Below, one piece after another: positions 26,299 to 33,968 of a stretch of DNA of 64,000 nucleotides (its first letter is position 1; each line of letters starts with the position of its first letter). The position numbers and the translations under genes were made by a program. This stretch comes from Streptomyces europaeiscabiei. Lineage in GTDB: Bacteria; Actinomycetota; Actinomycetes; Streptomycetales; Streptomycetaceae. Under the pieces are notes generated by a model that did no database searches, was not told where the DNA came from, and was given only the letters and a program-made list of their open reading frames with translations. Location of the stretch: contig NZ_CP107841.1 in assembly GCF_036346855.1 (NCBI RefSeq), positions 9,614,001 through 9,678,000 of the forward strand, given 5' to 3'.

Positions 26299-26487
26299 TC
26301 AGGCCTCGATCCGGATGGCCTGGAGCGGACAGACGTCGGCGGCCTCCTCGACCTCGTCGAGGAGGGCGTCGTCGGGGTCGCTGACGTAGGCCAGGTGCCC
26401 GTTCTCGTCGAGCTGGAAGACGTCGGGGGCGGCGAAGACGCACTGTCCGTGGTCCTGGCACTTGTTCATGTCGACGACGACCTTCAT
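26299..26487 (-). CDS. 3Fe-4S ferredoxin for the P450
   Basis: This 62-residue ferredoxin has cysteines at 10, 16 and 53, with His13 where a fourth ligand would stand (C-Q-D-H-G-Q-C and C-P-L-Q-A-I). That pattern is the [3Fe-4S] type used by actinobacterial P450s. AGGAGG lies about 7 bases before the ATG. It is the first gene of the long minus-strand operon that ends with the TetR gene. Its promoter, 77-105 bases upstream of the ATG, overlaps operator site 2. Confidence 0.93.
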   Translation of the reverse strand: MKVVVDMNKCQDHGQCVFAAPDVFQLDENGHLAYVSDPDDALLDEVEEAADVCPLQAIRIEA

Positions 26488-26547
26488 GGCCGGTCCTCCT
26501 GGGAGTCAGGGCGTCGGGCGGGATGGAGAAGCGAACGGAGAAGAATC

Positions 26548-26592
26548 TCGTTTGGCTTCAAACAACATAGGAAGCCGTCACCCTGCGGTCAA
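26548..26592 (-). promoter_or_regulatory. Promoter of the ferredoxin operon with operator site 2
   Basis: On the minus strand TTGACC (26592-26587) is followed after 17 bases by TATGTT (26569-26564), a good -35/-10 pair. The palindrome TCGTTTGGCTTCAAACAA (26548-26565, plus-strand reading) starts inside the -10 box and covers the probable transcription start. A bound repressor would block the promoter. Confidence 0.75.
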
Positions 26593-26629
26593 TACCTGTC
26601 CAGGTGGATAATTTTTTGTGGCCGACCCC

Positions 26630-26672
26630 TTGCGGGCCGCTGGAGTGGTTCTTATCGTTTGGCATCAAACAA
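26630..26672 (+). promoter_or_regulatory. Promoter of the ligase-P450 operon with operator site 3
   Basis: TTGCGG (26630-26635), a 17-base spacer and TATCGT (26653-26658) form a plausible promoter. TCGTTTGGCATCAAACAA at 26655-26672 overlaps the -10 box. The palindrome matches site 2 in 17 of 18 bases and has the same position relative to the -10 box. The two divergent promoters are about 60 bases apart. Confidence 0.72.
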
Positions 26673-26699
26673 TTGACCCCAGTCGTCGAGGAGACAACG

Positions 26700-28055
26700 G
26701 TGAGCGCATCCGAAACGCCGTCCGTCGGGCACTACCAGGAGCGGCTGGCCGCAGAGGGCATCGACGTGGTCCGGGTGACCTACCCCGACCTCATCGGCAC
26801 CGACCGGGCCCGGGACGTGCTGCTCGACCAGCTGCCGACGGCGTGCGAGCACGGGCTCGCCTTCTGCCGGGCGGTCTACCACACCTCACCCCAGGGCGAC
26901 GTCGTCCCCGTGGCCGGAGGCCTGGACGCCGGCCTGCCCGACATCCATGTGCGCCCGGACCTCGACACCCTGATCGCCCTGCCCTGGGAGCCCGGAGTCG
27001 CCACCTGTCTCGGCGAGACCATCGACCCGGCCACCGGGGCGCCCGCCCCCGAGTCCCCCCGCGACCTGCTGCGCTCGGTGCTCGCCCGCTGCGCCGAACA
27101 GGGACTGCGCCCGGTGGTCGGCCCCGAACTCGAGTACTTCCTCTGCGACGAGGACCCCGCGTCCCCCAGGGGCTTCAAGCGCTACTCGGGCGCCACCGGC
27201 GTCGTCTACACGGCCGGCCTGCGCGCCGACCCCGACAACCACCTGCTGCGCACCCTGCGCCACCTCCGCGACCTGCGCATCGGTGTCACCAACGGCAACC
27301 ACGAGTTCGACGGCGGCCAGTTCGAGATCAACCTGACGCATTCGGAGGCACTCTCGGCCGCCGACCGCTCCTTCCGCTTCAAGGCCGCCGTCAAGGAACT
27401 CGCGCGCAAGGAGGGCCGCCTCGCCACCTTCATGGCCCGGCCCTTCAACGACGCGGGCGGCTCCGGCTTCCACCTCCACCTGTCCTGCGACGACGAGCGG
27501 GGACACAACACCTTCGACGACCCCTCGGGCCGGTACGGGCTGTCCGACACCGGCCGCCACGCCATCGCCGGTGTCCTCGCCCACGCCCCGGCACTCGCCG
27601 CCCTCGCCAACCCGACGGTCAACTCCTACAAGCGGTTCGGTCCGGACACCCTCGCGCCCTGGCTGATCGACTGGGGGCTGGACAACCGCAGCGCCATGGT
27701 CCGCATCCCGCCCGAGCGCGGCTCCGGCGCCCGTCTGGAACTGCGGCTCGGCGACGCGAGCGCCAACCCGTATCTGCTGATCGCGGGCACGCTCGCCGCC
27801 GCACTGCTCGGCGTCCGCGCGGGCGAGGAGCCCGCCGCCCCGCTGGAGGGCTACGGCTACGACACCGCCCGAGCGGCCGTGCTGCCCATGAGCCTGCCCG
27901 CCGCCCTCGACGCGCTGGAGGCGGACACCGCCCTCACCGAGATCCTCGGCAAGGACTTCACCACCTCGTACCTCACCTACAAGCGCGATGAGGTCGAACG
28001 CTTCCAACGGCACGTCACCGACTGGGAGTTCACCGAGTACGCCTACCACCTGTGA
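26700..28055 (+). CDS. Glutamine-synthetase-like gamma-glutamyl-amine ligase
   Basis: The 451-residue protein has the GS catalytic fold: V-G-P-E-L-E-Y-F-L at ~139, N-G-N-H-E-F-D-G-G-Q-F-E-I-N-L at ~198, G-S-G-F-H-L-H-L at ~257, N-S-Y-K-R-F-G-P at ~306, and R-L-E-L-R-L-G-D-A-S-A-N-P at ~345. Related GlnA-like enzymes join glutamate to putrescine, ethanolamine or isopropylamine, spending ATP. The start is GTG 26700, set by GAGGAG six bases upstream; the frame is open further upstream only through the promoter. It leads the unit with the P450. Given the hydrolase, dehydrogenase and permease in the same regulon, I infer that it glutamylates an imported amine. Confidence 0.88.
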   Translation: MSASETPSVGHYQERLAAEGIDVVRVTYPDLIGTDRARDVLLDQLPTACEHGLAFCRAVYHTSPQGDVVPVAGGLDAGLPDIHVRPDLDTLIALPWEPGVATCLGETIDPATGAPAPESPRDLLRSVLARCAEQGLRPVVGPELEYFLCDEDPASPRGFKRYSGATGVVYTAGLRADPDNHLLRTLRHLRDLRIGVTNGNHEFDGGQFEINLTHSEALSAADRSFRFKAAVKELARKEGRLATFMARPFNDAGGSGFHLHLSCDDERGHNTFDDPSGRYGLSDTGRHAIAGVLAHAPALAALANPTVNSYKRFGPDTLAPWLIDWGLDNRSAMVRIPPERGSGARLELRLGDASANPYLLIAGTLAAALLGVRAGEEPAAPLEGYGYDTARAAVLPMSLPAALDALEADTALTEILGKDFTTSYLTYKRDEVERFQRHVTDWEFTEYAYHL

Positions 28056-28075
28056 AGCCCAGGAGAACCGCCGCC

Positions 28076-29380
28076 ATGACCACTTCCGCCCGCCTCCCCT
28101 CCGCCCTCGTACGCGAAGCCGTCCAGGAGCCCATGCCGCTGGACGACGTGGACCTCGCCGACCTCGACAACTTCACCGACGGCGTCACCCCGTGGCGCAT
28201 GTTCCACACCCTGCGCCACCAGGACCCGGTGCACTGGCAGCCGGAGGAGGCCCCCAACTCCGGCTTCTGGGCGGTGACCCGGCACGCCGACATCGCCCGC
28301 GTCGACCGCGACGCCGAGACCTTCACCTCGACGAAGTTCGTCAACCTCGAAGAGGTCGACGACGACCAGATCAAAACGCGCGCCTCCATCCTGGAGCTGG
28401 ACGGTGTCCGCCACCGCGCGCTGCGCAGCGTGATCCAGCGCCAGTTCGGCGCGAACGTCATCAACAGCTACACCGACTTCCTGCGCGGCCTCACCGCCAC
28501 CACCCTCGACGCGGCCCTCGCCAAGGGCACCTTCGACTTCGTCGCCGACGTCTCCGCCGACTTCCCCATCAACGTCCTCGCCCGGCTCCTCGACGTCCCG
28601 CCGGAGGACAACCAGCGGCTCATCGACTGGGGCAACCGCATCATCGGCAACACCGACCCCGACTACGCCGACGTCCTGCTGGGCAGCGCGGAGAGCGAGC
28701 AGTACCGGCACCTGCCGTTCCGCTCGCCCGCCTCCCTCGAAGTCTTCGAGTACGGCCGCGAACTTGCCCGGCAGCGGCGCGGCGGCGACGGCACCGACCT
28801 GGTCTCCAAGCTGGTCAACACCACCCCGCGCGACGGCGTCCCGCTCTCCGCACAGGACTTCGACAACTACTTCCTGCTCCTGGTCGTCGCCGGCAACGAG
28901 ACCACCCGCCACACCATCACCCACTCCATGCTGGCCCTGCTCCAGCACCCCGAGCAGCTCGCCCGCCTCCAGGAGGACCCCTCCCTGATCCCGACGGCGA
29001 CCGAGGAGTTCCTGCGCTGGGCGTCCCCCGTCTACCACTTCCGCCGCACCGCCACCCGGGACGTCGAACTCGGCGGCAAGCAGGTCAAGGAGGGCGACAA
29101 GGTCGTCATGTGGTACGCCTCCGGCAACCGCGACGAGGAGGTCTTCGCCAACCCCTACGACCTCGACGTCGCCCGTGCCGACAACGACCACGTCACCTTC
29201 GGCAAGGGCAGCCCGCACCTGTGCCTGGGCAACCTGCTGGCACGCACCGAGATCCGCATCATGTTCGAGGAGCTGATCCCGCGCCTCGCCGACATCCGCC
29301 TCGTCGGCGACGTCCCGCGCGTGCGCTCCAACTTCGTCAACGGCATCAAGAAGCTGCCGGTCGAGGTGACGCTCGCCTGA
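28076..29380 (+). CDS. Cytochrome P450
   Basis: This 434-residue soluble P450 has the oxygen-binding I-helix A-G-N-E-T-T at 272-277, the E-x-x-R pair in E-E-F-L-R-W, and the heme Cys383 in F-G-K-G-S-P-H-L-C-L-G-N. A Gly precedes Pro-His in place of the usual longer spacing, as in CYP125/142/188-like bacterial enzymes. The ATG at 28076 has AGGAG 10 bases upstream and follows the ligase by 20 bases. Its electron partners are the divergent ferredoxin and reductase. It probably hydroxylates the substrate or cuts a C-N bond by alpha-hydroxylation; which one is not visible. Confidence 0.92.
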   Translation: MTTSARLPSALVREAVQEPMPLDDVDLADLDNFTDGVTPWRMFHTLRHQDPVHWQPEEAPNSGFWAVTRHADIARVDRDAETFTSTKFVNLEEVDDDQIKTRASILELDGVRHRALRSVIQRQFGANVINSYTDFLRGLTATTLDAALAKGTFDFVADVSADFPINVLARLLDVPPEDNQRLIDWGNRIIGNTDPDYADVLLGSAESEQYRHLPFRSPASLEVFEYGRELARQRRGGDGTDLVSKLVNTTPRDGVPLSAQDFDNYFLLLVVAGNETTRHTITHSMLALLQHPEQLARLQEDPSLIPTATEEFLRWASPVYHFRRTATRDVELGGKQVKEGDKVVMWYASGNRDEEVFANPYDLDVARADNDHVTFGKGSPHLCLGNLLARTEIRIMFEELIPRLADIRLVGDVPRVRSNFVNGIKKLPVEVTLA

Positions 29381-29399
29381 GCCCCTCGCCCGACACACC

Positions 29400-29438
29400 C
29401 TCGGGCACCGGTGGGGGAGATGCCCGCCGGTGCCCGAG
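29400..29438 (+). terminator. Terminator after the P450 gene
   Basis: Twelve-base arms CTCGGGCACCGG (29400-29411) and CCGGTGCCCGAG (29427-29438) pair perfectly, 19 bases after the stop codon. It closes the ligase-P450 unit. Confidence 0.85.
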
Positions 29439-29633
29439 TCCCGCGCTGGGCGGGGCAGGGACGGCCGGATGTACCGCGCTCTACTGGTGCGCTCTAGTTC
29501 GCGTACGATGATCCCTGTCCGCATGTCATGTCACTAGCCCCCGCCGGGAGACCTCACGACCTCGGCCCCCGGTCCGGGCGTGATCCGGACGACAGGCCCT
29601 GGGGCGGGCGGCGATCGGAGGGTGGGTTCACAG

Positions 29634-30674
29634 GTGGATGCATCGGGCAAGCAGCGGCCCACGATGGCGGACGTCGCCGCGAAGGCGGGTGTCTCCCGGG
29701 CGCTCGTCTCGATCGTGTTCCGCAACCAGCCGGGGGCGAGCGAGGAGACCCGGGAGCGGGTGCTGCGGGTCGCCGACGAGATCGGTTACCGGCCCGACAG
29801 CGCGGCCCGGCTGCTGGCGCGGGGCCGCAGTCGCACGCTCGGCGTGATGTTCACCGTCCACCAGACCTTCCACACCAACCTCATCGAGGGCATCTACCCG
29901 GAGGCCGAACGCCTCGGCTACGAGGTCCTGCTGTCGGGCGCCACCCGGAGCCGCAGCGAGGAGAAGGCCGTCGAGGCGCTGCTCAGCCACCGCTGCGAGG
30001 CCCTGATCCTGCTCGGCTCCTTCGCCGAACCCGCCCTCCTCGAAGATGTGGGACGCCGTACCGTCGCCGTCTCCGTCAGTCGCCGGGTCCCCCGGGCCCA
30101 CGTCGACTTCGTGCACTCCGCCGAGGGCAGGGGCGTACGGCAGGCGATGGACCACCTCGTCGAGCTGGGGCACCGGCGGATCGTGCACATCGACGGCGGC
30201 CGGGGTCCCGGCTCGGCCGAGCGGCGGCGCGCGTACCGGGCGGCGATGCGCCGGCACGGCCTGGAGTCCGAGGCCCGTGTCGTACCCGGCGACCACACGG
30301 AGGAGTCGGGCATCGAGACCGGCCGCCTCCTCCTCGCGGAACGCGACCGGGGGCAGCTGCTGCCGACGGCCGTCCTCGCCGGCAACGACCGCAGCGCGAT
30401 GGGCCTGTTGATGTCCCTGACCCGGTCCGGCGTGGAGGTTCCCCGCGACCTGTCCGTGGTCGGCTACGACGACAGCCACCTCTCCCACGTGATGCCGATC
30501 GGTCTGACCACTGTCCGCCAGGACGCGGCGCTGATGGCGGAACACGCGGTGCGCTTCGCCGTGGAACGGCTGGAGAAGCCGGAACTGGAGCCGCGCGAGG
30601 CGGTGCTGGAACCGAAGCTGGTGGTACGGGGGAGCAGCGGGCCGGTGCCGACGGAGGACACGGAGAACCCCTGA
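29634..30674 (+). CDS. LacI-family transcriptional regulator
   Basis: The protein (~346 residues from GTG 29634) has a LacI DNA-binding head: T-M-A-D-V-A-A-K-A-G-V-S, R-A-L-V-S-I-V-F-R-N, and the hinge G-Y-R-P-D-S-A-A-R-L-L-A-R-G. A sugar-binding-protein-like domain follows, ending in D-L-S-V-V-G-Y-D-D-S. The frame is open to GTG 29580, but the shorter start fits the family length better. GGAG stands 12-15 bases upstream. It is alone between two terminated or opposite genes, so its target is unknown; the rhamnose operators at 57107 and 57272 are of LacI type but lie 27 kb away. Confidence 0.88.
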   Translation: MDASGKQRPTMADVAAKAGVSRALVSIVFRNQPGASEETRERVLRVADEIGYRPDSAARLLARGRSRTLGVMFTVHQTFHTNLIEGIYPEAERLGYEVLLSGATRSRSEEKAVEALLSHRCEALILLGSFAEPALLEDVGRRTVAVSVSRRVPRAHVDFVHSAEGRGVRQAMDHLVELGHRRIVHIDGGRGPGSAERRRAYRAAMRRHGLESEARVVPGDHTEESGIETGRLLLAERDRGQLLPTAVLAGNDRSAMGLLMSLTRSGVEVPRDLSVVGYDDSHLSHVMPIGLTTVRQDAALMAEHAVRFAVERLEKPELEPREAVLEPKLVVRGSSGPVPTEDTENP

Positions 30675-30910
30675 CGAAGGGGTGCGGGCTGCCCGCCCCG
30701 GTTGTGGGAGGCCGAGGACGAGCCGGGGGGCGGTGATCGAGCGGCAGTCGCCGGTGCCGTAGCGCCGGACCCGGCGTCCGGGACACGAGCGGTATCCGGG
30801 CCGGCGGGTGTTCCAGGGCATCTGGCCGACCCCTGACGCGCGCTCGTCGCCCGGCGGCGACTGCGCGCTCCGCCGGGCGAGGGCCTGTCAGGGGGTGTCG
30901 TGCGGGACGT

Positions 30911-31849
30911 TCACAACGCCCCCTGGCCCTCCCGCCCCCACGGCCGCAGCTTCTCGGGGTTGCGGACCGCCCAAATGTGGGTGACGCGTCCCTCTGTGAT
31001 GTCGAACGAGGCCACGGTCATGACGACGCCGGAACGCCGGGCCACCAGGCCCGGTACACCGTTGACCGACCGCTCCAGGAGTTCGAGCCCCGGAGCCCTG
31101 TCGGCGATGGCGACCATGTACTCGGCGATGCGCGCGCCGCCCTCGACCGGGCGCAGGACGGTGCCGACCATGCCGCCGCCGTCGGCGGTCATCACGGCGG
31201 CCGGGTCGAGCAGATTGACGAGGGCCGCGATGTCCCTGGTCTCCCACGCCACTTTGACGCGCCGCACCACGTCGGCCCGGCCGGTCGCCGTCACCGGAGT
31301 GCGCGCGTCGCCGACCCGTCGCCGGGCGGAGGCAGCCAGCTGCTTGCAGGCCGCGGGCGTCCGGCCGAGAACGTCGGCGATCTCGGCGAACGGGTACCGG
31401 AAGACGTCGTGCAGGACGAACGCCACCCGCTCGGCGGGCGTCATCGACTCCAGGACGACGAGGAAAGCCATGGCCACCGACTCGTCCAGGACGATCTGGT
31501 CGGCGGGGTCCGCGGGGGCAGTGGGGCCGGTGGGGCCGGCGCCGTCCGCGTGGTCCCGCTCGGCGCGGTCGGGCAGCGGCTCGGGCAGCCACGCGCCGAC
31601 ATAGCGTTCACGACGGGCCCGCGCCGAGCCGAGCAGGTCCAGGCAGATACGGCCGGTCACCGTCGTCAGCCAGGCGCCGGGGGACAGGATCTCCTCCTGC
31701 CGGCTCCGTGGCAGCCCGTACCAGCGTGCGTAGGCATCCTGTACGGCGTCCTCGGCCTCGGTCACCGAGCCGAGCAACCGGTAAGCGACGTTGACCAGTT
31801 GGCGTCGCTCGCCGGCCGTCGCGTCCGTGCCGGCCCTCACGGTCCCCAT
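30911..31849 (-). CDS. ECF41-type sigma factor with fused SnoaL-like domain
   Basis: Residues ~10-170 hold sigma regions 2 and 4 (A-Y-R-L-L-G-S-V-T-E-A-E-D-A-V-Q and F-A-E-I-A-D-V-L-G-R-T-P-A-A). Residues ~190-305 form an NTF2/SnoaL-like domain. The three ECF41 landmarks are present: W-L-P-E-P between regions 2 and 4, D-G-G-G in the extension, and N-P-E-K-L near the end. In this group the extension replaces an anti-sigma factor. The usual partner, a carboxymuconolactone-decarboxylase- or oxidoreductase-type gene, is missing; the divergent neighbour is a small membrane protein. Confidence 0.92.
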   Translation of the reverse strand: MGTVRAGTDATAGERRQLVNVAYRLLGSVTEAEDAVQDAYARWYGLPRSRQEEILSPGAWLTTVTGRICLDLLGSARARRERYVGAWLPEPLPDRAERDHADGAGPTGPTAPADPADQIVLDESVAMAFLVVLESMTPAERVAFVLHDVFRYPFAEIADVLGRTPAACKQLAASARRRVGDARTPVTATGRADVVRRVKVAWETRDIAALVNLLDPAAVMTADGGGMVGTVLRPVEGGARIAEYMVAIADRAPGLELLERSVNGVPGLVARRSGVVMTVASFDITEGRVTHIWAVRNPEKLRPWGREGQGAL

Positions 31850-31951
31850 GCCTTTGGCCGCCCCCCTCGCCTTACCTTTCGCGGGCCCACGTCGTCGTAC
31901 CGGTGAGAGCTTATCGATCTACTGCCCGAGGGCGGAAAAGGGGACTGTGGC

Positions 31952-32326
31952 ATGGCCACTCAGGTGACGGCGACGGTGAACGCGCAGCGCGGCTCCTCGT
32001 TCCTGCGGATCGCGATCGCCCTGCAGACCTTGACCATCTTCCTCCAGGCGGTCTCCGCCGGACTGCTGCTGACCTCGTCCTACGGACAGACGCTGCACAG
32101 TGTCGGGGCCCGTGTGATGTACGGGGCGTCGATGCTGTACGTGCTCGCGGCCGTGCTGGCGTGGAAGCCGGGCGGCGGCTCGCCCCGGCCCGTCCTGCAC
32201 GCGTCGGGCTTCCTCGTACTGGCCTCGGTCCAGGTCGTGCTGGGTATCGCGCACGTCCCGTCGGTCCATCTCCCCCTCGGAGTCCTGATGTTCGGTCTGA
32301 GTGTGCTGGCGCTGGCCCGGCGTTGA
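31952..32326 (+). CDS. Small four-helix membrane protein
   Basis: The 124-residue protein has four hydrophobic segments at about residues 18-43, 53-70, 82-102 and 106-122, with a short hydrophilic start. I do not recognise a defined family; it resembles small conserved actinobacterial membrane proteins. It is transcribed away from the ECF41 gene, 102 bases from that start codon, and is closed by a strong hairpin. The arrangement suggests it may be a target or partner of the sigma factor, but nothing in the sequence proves it. Confidence 0.75.
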   Translation: MATQVTATVNAQRGSSFLRIAIALQTLTIFLQAVSAGLLLTSSYGQTLHSVGARVMYGASMLYVLAAVLAWKPGGGSPRPVLHASGFLVLASVQVVLGIAHVPSVHLPLGVLMFGLSVLALARR

Positions 32327-32346
32327 GCCCGCCCGGGTTCACGGCT

Positions 32347-32388
32347 CGGGTGCGGCCGACACCGCGTGAGCGATGTCGGCCGCACCCG
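32347..32388. terminator. Terminator after the membrane protein
   Basis: Fifteen-base arms CGGGTGCGGCCGACA and TGTCGGCCGCACCCG pair perfectly around 12 bases. It lies between the plus-strand gene ending at 32326 and the minus-strand remnant ending at 32423. Confidence 0.88.
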
Positions 32389-32422
32389 GGAGGTGCCGTG
32401 GCACCGCTGTGAGGCACAGCGG

Positions 32423-32875
32423 TCAGCGGGTGCCCATCGCCGCGGACTCGGCGACGTCTTCCACGTTCTCCTTGGAGATGAACGCGGGGCCGTTGGGGAC
32501 GGGTGCCGTGCCGCCGCCGCTGAAGTTGCCGTTGGTCCTGTGGAGCCACAGTCCGTCGTCGGCGAGGTAGCCCTGAAGGTACGACTGCTGGTCGACGGCG
32601 AACTCGACGTCGCCGTCCTGCACCGCCTTCACCAGGTCCTTGTTGAGGTCGAACGTCGCGACCTCGGGCTTGCTGTCCGCGTCGGACACGGACTGCACGG
32701 CGGTCGGCGCGATCGGGGCGCCCAGGGTGACCACCCGGTCCATGGAGGAGTCCTACTTGAGCTTGGCGGTGATCGTCGACTTCACGGAGGGCATGTCGGT
32801 GCCGTTGCCGTGGAGGATGTCGGTGGTGCCGCCGAAGCCCTTCTTGAGGCCGGCACAACGGGCTTCCAACGGGTA
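32423..32875 (-). pseudogene. Remnant of a sugar ABC transporter binding protein
   Basis: On the minus strand the C-terminal ~145 residues of a Peripla_BP_4-type sugar-binding protein remain. They start near R-C-A-G-L-K-K-G-F-G-G-T-T-D-I and include G-T-D-M-P-S-V-K-S-T-I-T, F-A-V-D-Q-Q-S-Y-L-Q-G-Y-L and a final A-A-M-G-T-R. A TAG interrupts the frame at 32756-32758, where relatives have Gln after A-K-L-K. The N-terminal half is absent and the bases further upstream belong to the AraC gene's leader. A downstream ATG at 32743 leaves a 106-codon open frame that is unlikely to be functional. A second fragment of the same family lies at 39170. Confidence 0.82.
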
Positions 32876-33010
32876 TGTCAGACGTCTCGACAAATCACCG
32901 CCCCGCTCGCCCACCCGTCAGTCCGCTCACCCGACCGGAACGGGCACAGGAAGTCGGGTGCGGCAAGGTGGCTTCTTCCTAGCGTGGTGGGCGAAAGGAA
33001 GGAGGCCGGA

Positions 33011-33877
33011 GTGCTGGAGCGGCTGAACCAGGCCATGGAGCACATCGAGCGCCACCTCGACCAGTCGATCGAGGTGGCCGACCTGGCACGGATCGCGATG
33101 ACCTCGGAGTACCACCTGCGGCGGCTCTTCTCCGCGCTCGCGGGCATGCCGCTGTCGGAGTACGTCCGGCGCCGGCGGCTCACCGTCGCCGGCGCGGAGG
33201 TGCTGGCCGCCGAACGGACCCTGCTGGAGATCGCGGTGCGCTACGGCTACGGCTCGGGGGAGGCGTTCGCGCGGGCGTTCCGCGCCCTGCACGGCGTCGG
33301 CCCCGGGGAGGCCCGGCGGACCGGCGCGAGTCTGCGGTCCCAGCCCCGGATGTCCTTCCGCCTCGTCGTCGAAGGGAGCAGCAGCATGCGATACCGCGTA
33401 GTGGAGAGGGAAGAGTTCCGGGTGGTCGGGAGGAAGACCCGTGTCCCCCTCGTGCACGAGGGGATGAACCCGGCGATCGCCGACTTCATCCGGAGCATCG
33501 GCCAGGAGACCCTCAGCCTGATCGAGAGCCTCTCCGACCAGGAGCCGCAGGGGATCGTCTCGGTCAGTGACAATCTCGCCGAAAGCCGGGCGGAGGGGAC
33601 CGAACTCGACTACTTCCACGGGGCGGTGACCCGCGCCGCCGCGCCCGACGGCATGGACGAACTGATCGTCCCGGCGGGGACCTGGGCCGTCTTCGAGAAC
33701 TCCGGACCGTTCCCGCAGGCGCTGCAGTATCTGTGGCGGGACGTGTTCACGCAGTGGTTCCCGTCCAATCCGTACCGGAGCCGCCCGGGCCCCGAGATCC
33801 TGCGGACCCGGCTGTCGCAGGACGCGGCACAGGCGGAAGCGGAACTATGGATTCCGGTGGATCGGACCCCGCTCTGA
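33011..33877 (+). CDS. AraC-family regulator with GyrI-like effector domain
   Basis: Residues 1-100 are an N-terminal AraC DNA-binding domain with two helix-turn-helix units: D-L-A-R-I-A-M-T-S-E-Y-H-L-R-R-L-F and L-L-E-I-A-V-R-Y-G-Y-G-S-G-E-A-F-A-R-A-F. Residues ~118-288 are a GyrI-like small-molecule-binding domain ending in E-L-W-I-P-V. This is the Rob/TipA-like layout for sensing drugs or hydrophobic compounds. The start is GTG 33011, set by GGAGG six bases upstream. The FAD monooxygenase gene follows after 91 bases and could be its target. Confidence 0.88.
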   Translation: MLERLNQAMEHIERHLDQSIEVADLARIAMTSEYHLRRLFSALAGMPLSEYVRRRRLTVAGAEVLAAERTLLEIAVRYGYGSGEAFARAFRALHGVGPGEARRTGASLRSQPRMSFRLVVEGSSSMRYRVVEREEFRVVGRKTRVPLVHEGMNPAIADFIRSIGQETLSLIESLSDQEPQGIVSVSDNLAESRAEGTELDYFHGAVTRAAAPDGMDELIVPAGTWAVFENSGPFPQALQYLWRDVFTQWFPSNPYRSRPGPEILRTRLSQDAAQAEAELWIPVDRTPL

Positions 33878-33968
33878 GCACGGCGCGCGGCGACTTCACG
33901 TCGTCGCGCGCCTGCCTCCGGTCCTCGTCCGCCGGTAGCGTGAAACGACGTCGACCTGAGGTGGGGGC

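Noticed and set aside
16228..28055. Reading the island as the standard putrescine (Puu) pathway
   Set aside because: There is no PuuB-type oxidase or GABA aminotransferase, and the same operator controls P450 and catechol-cleavage genes.
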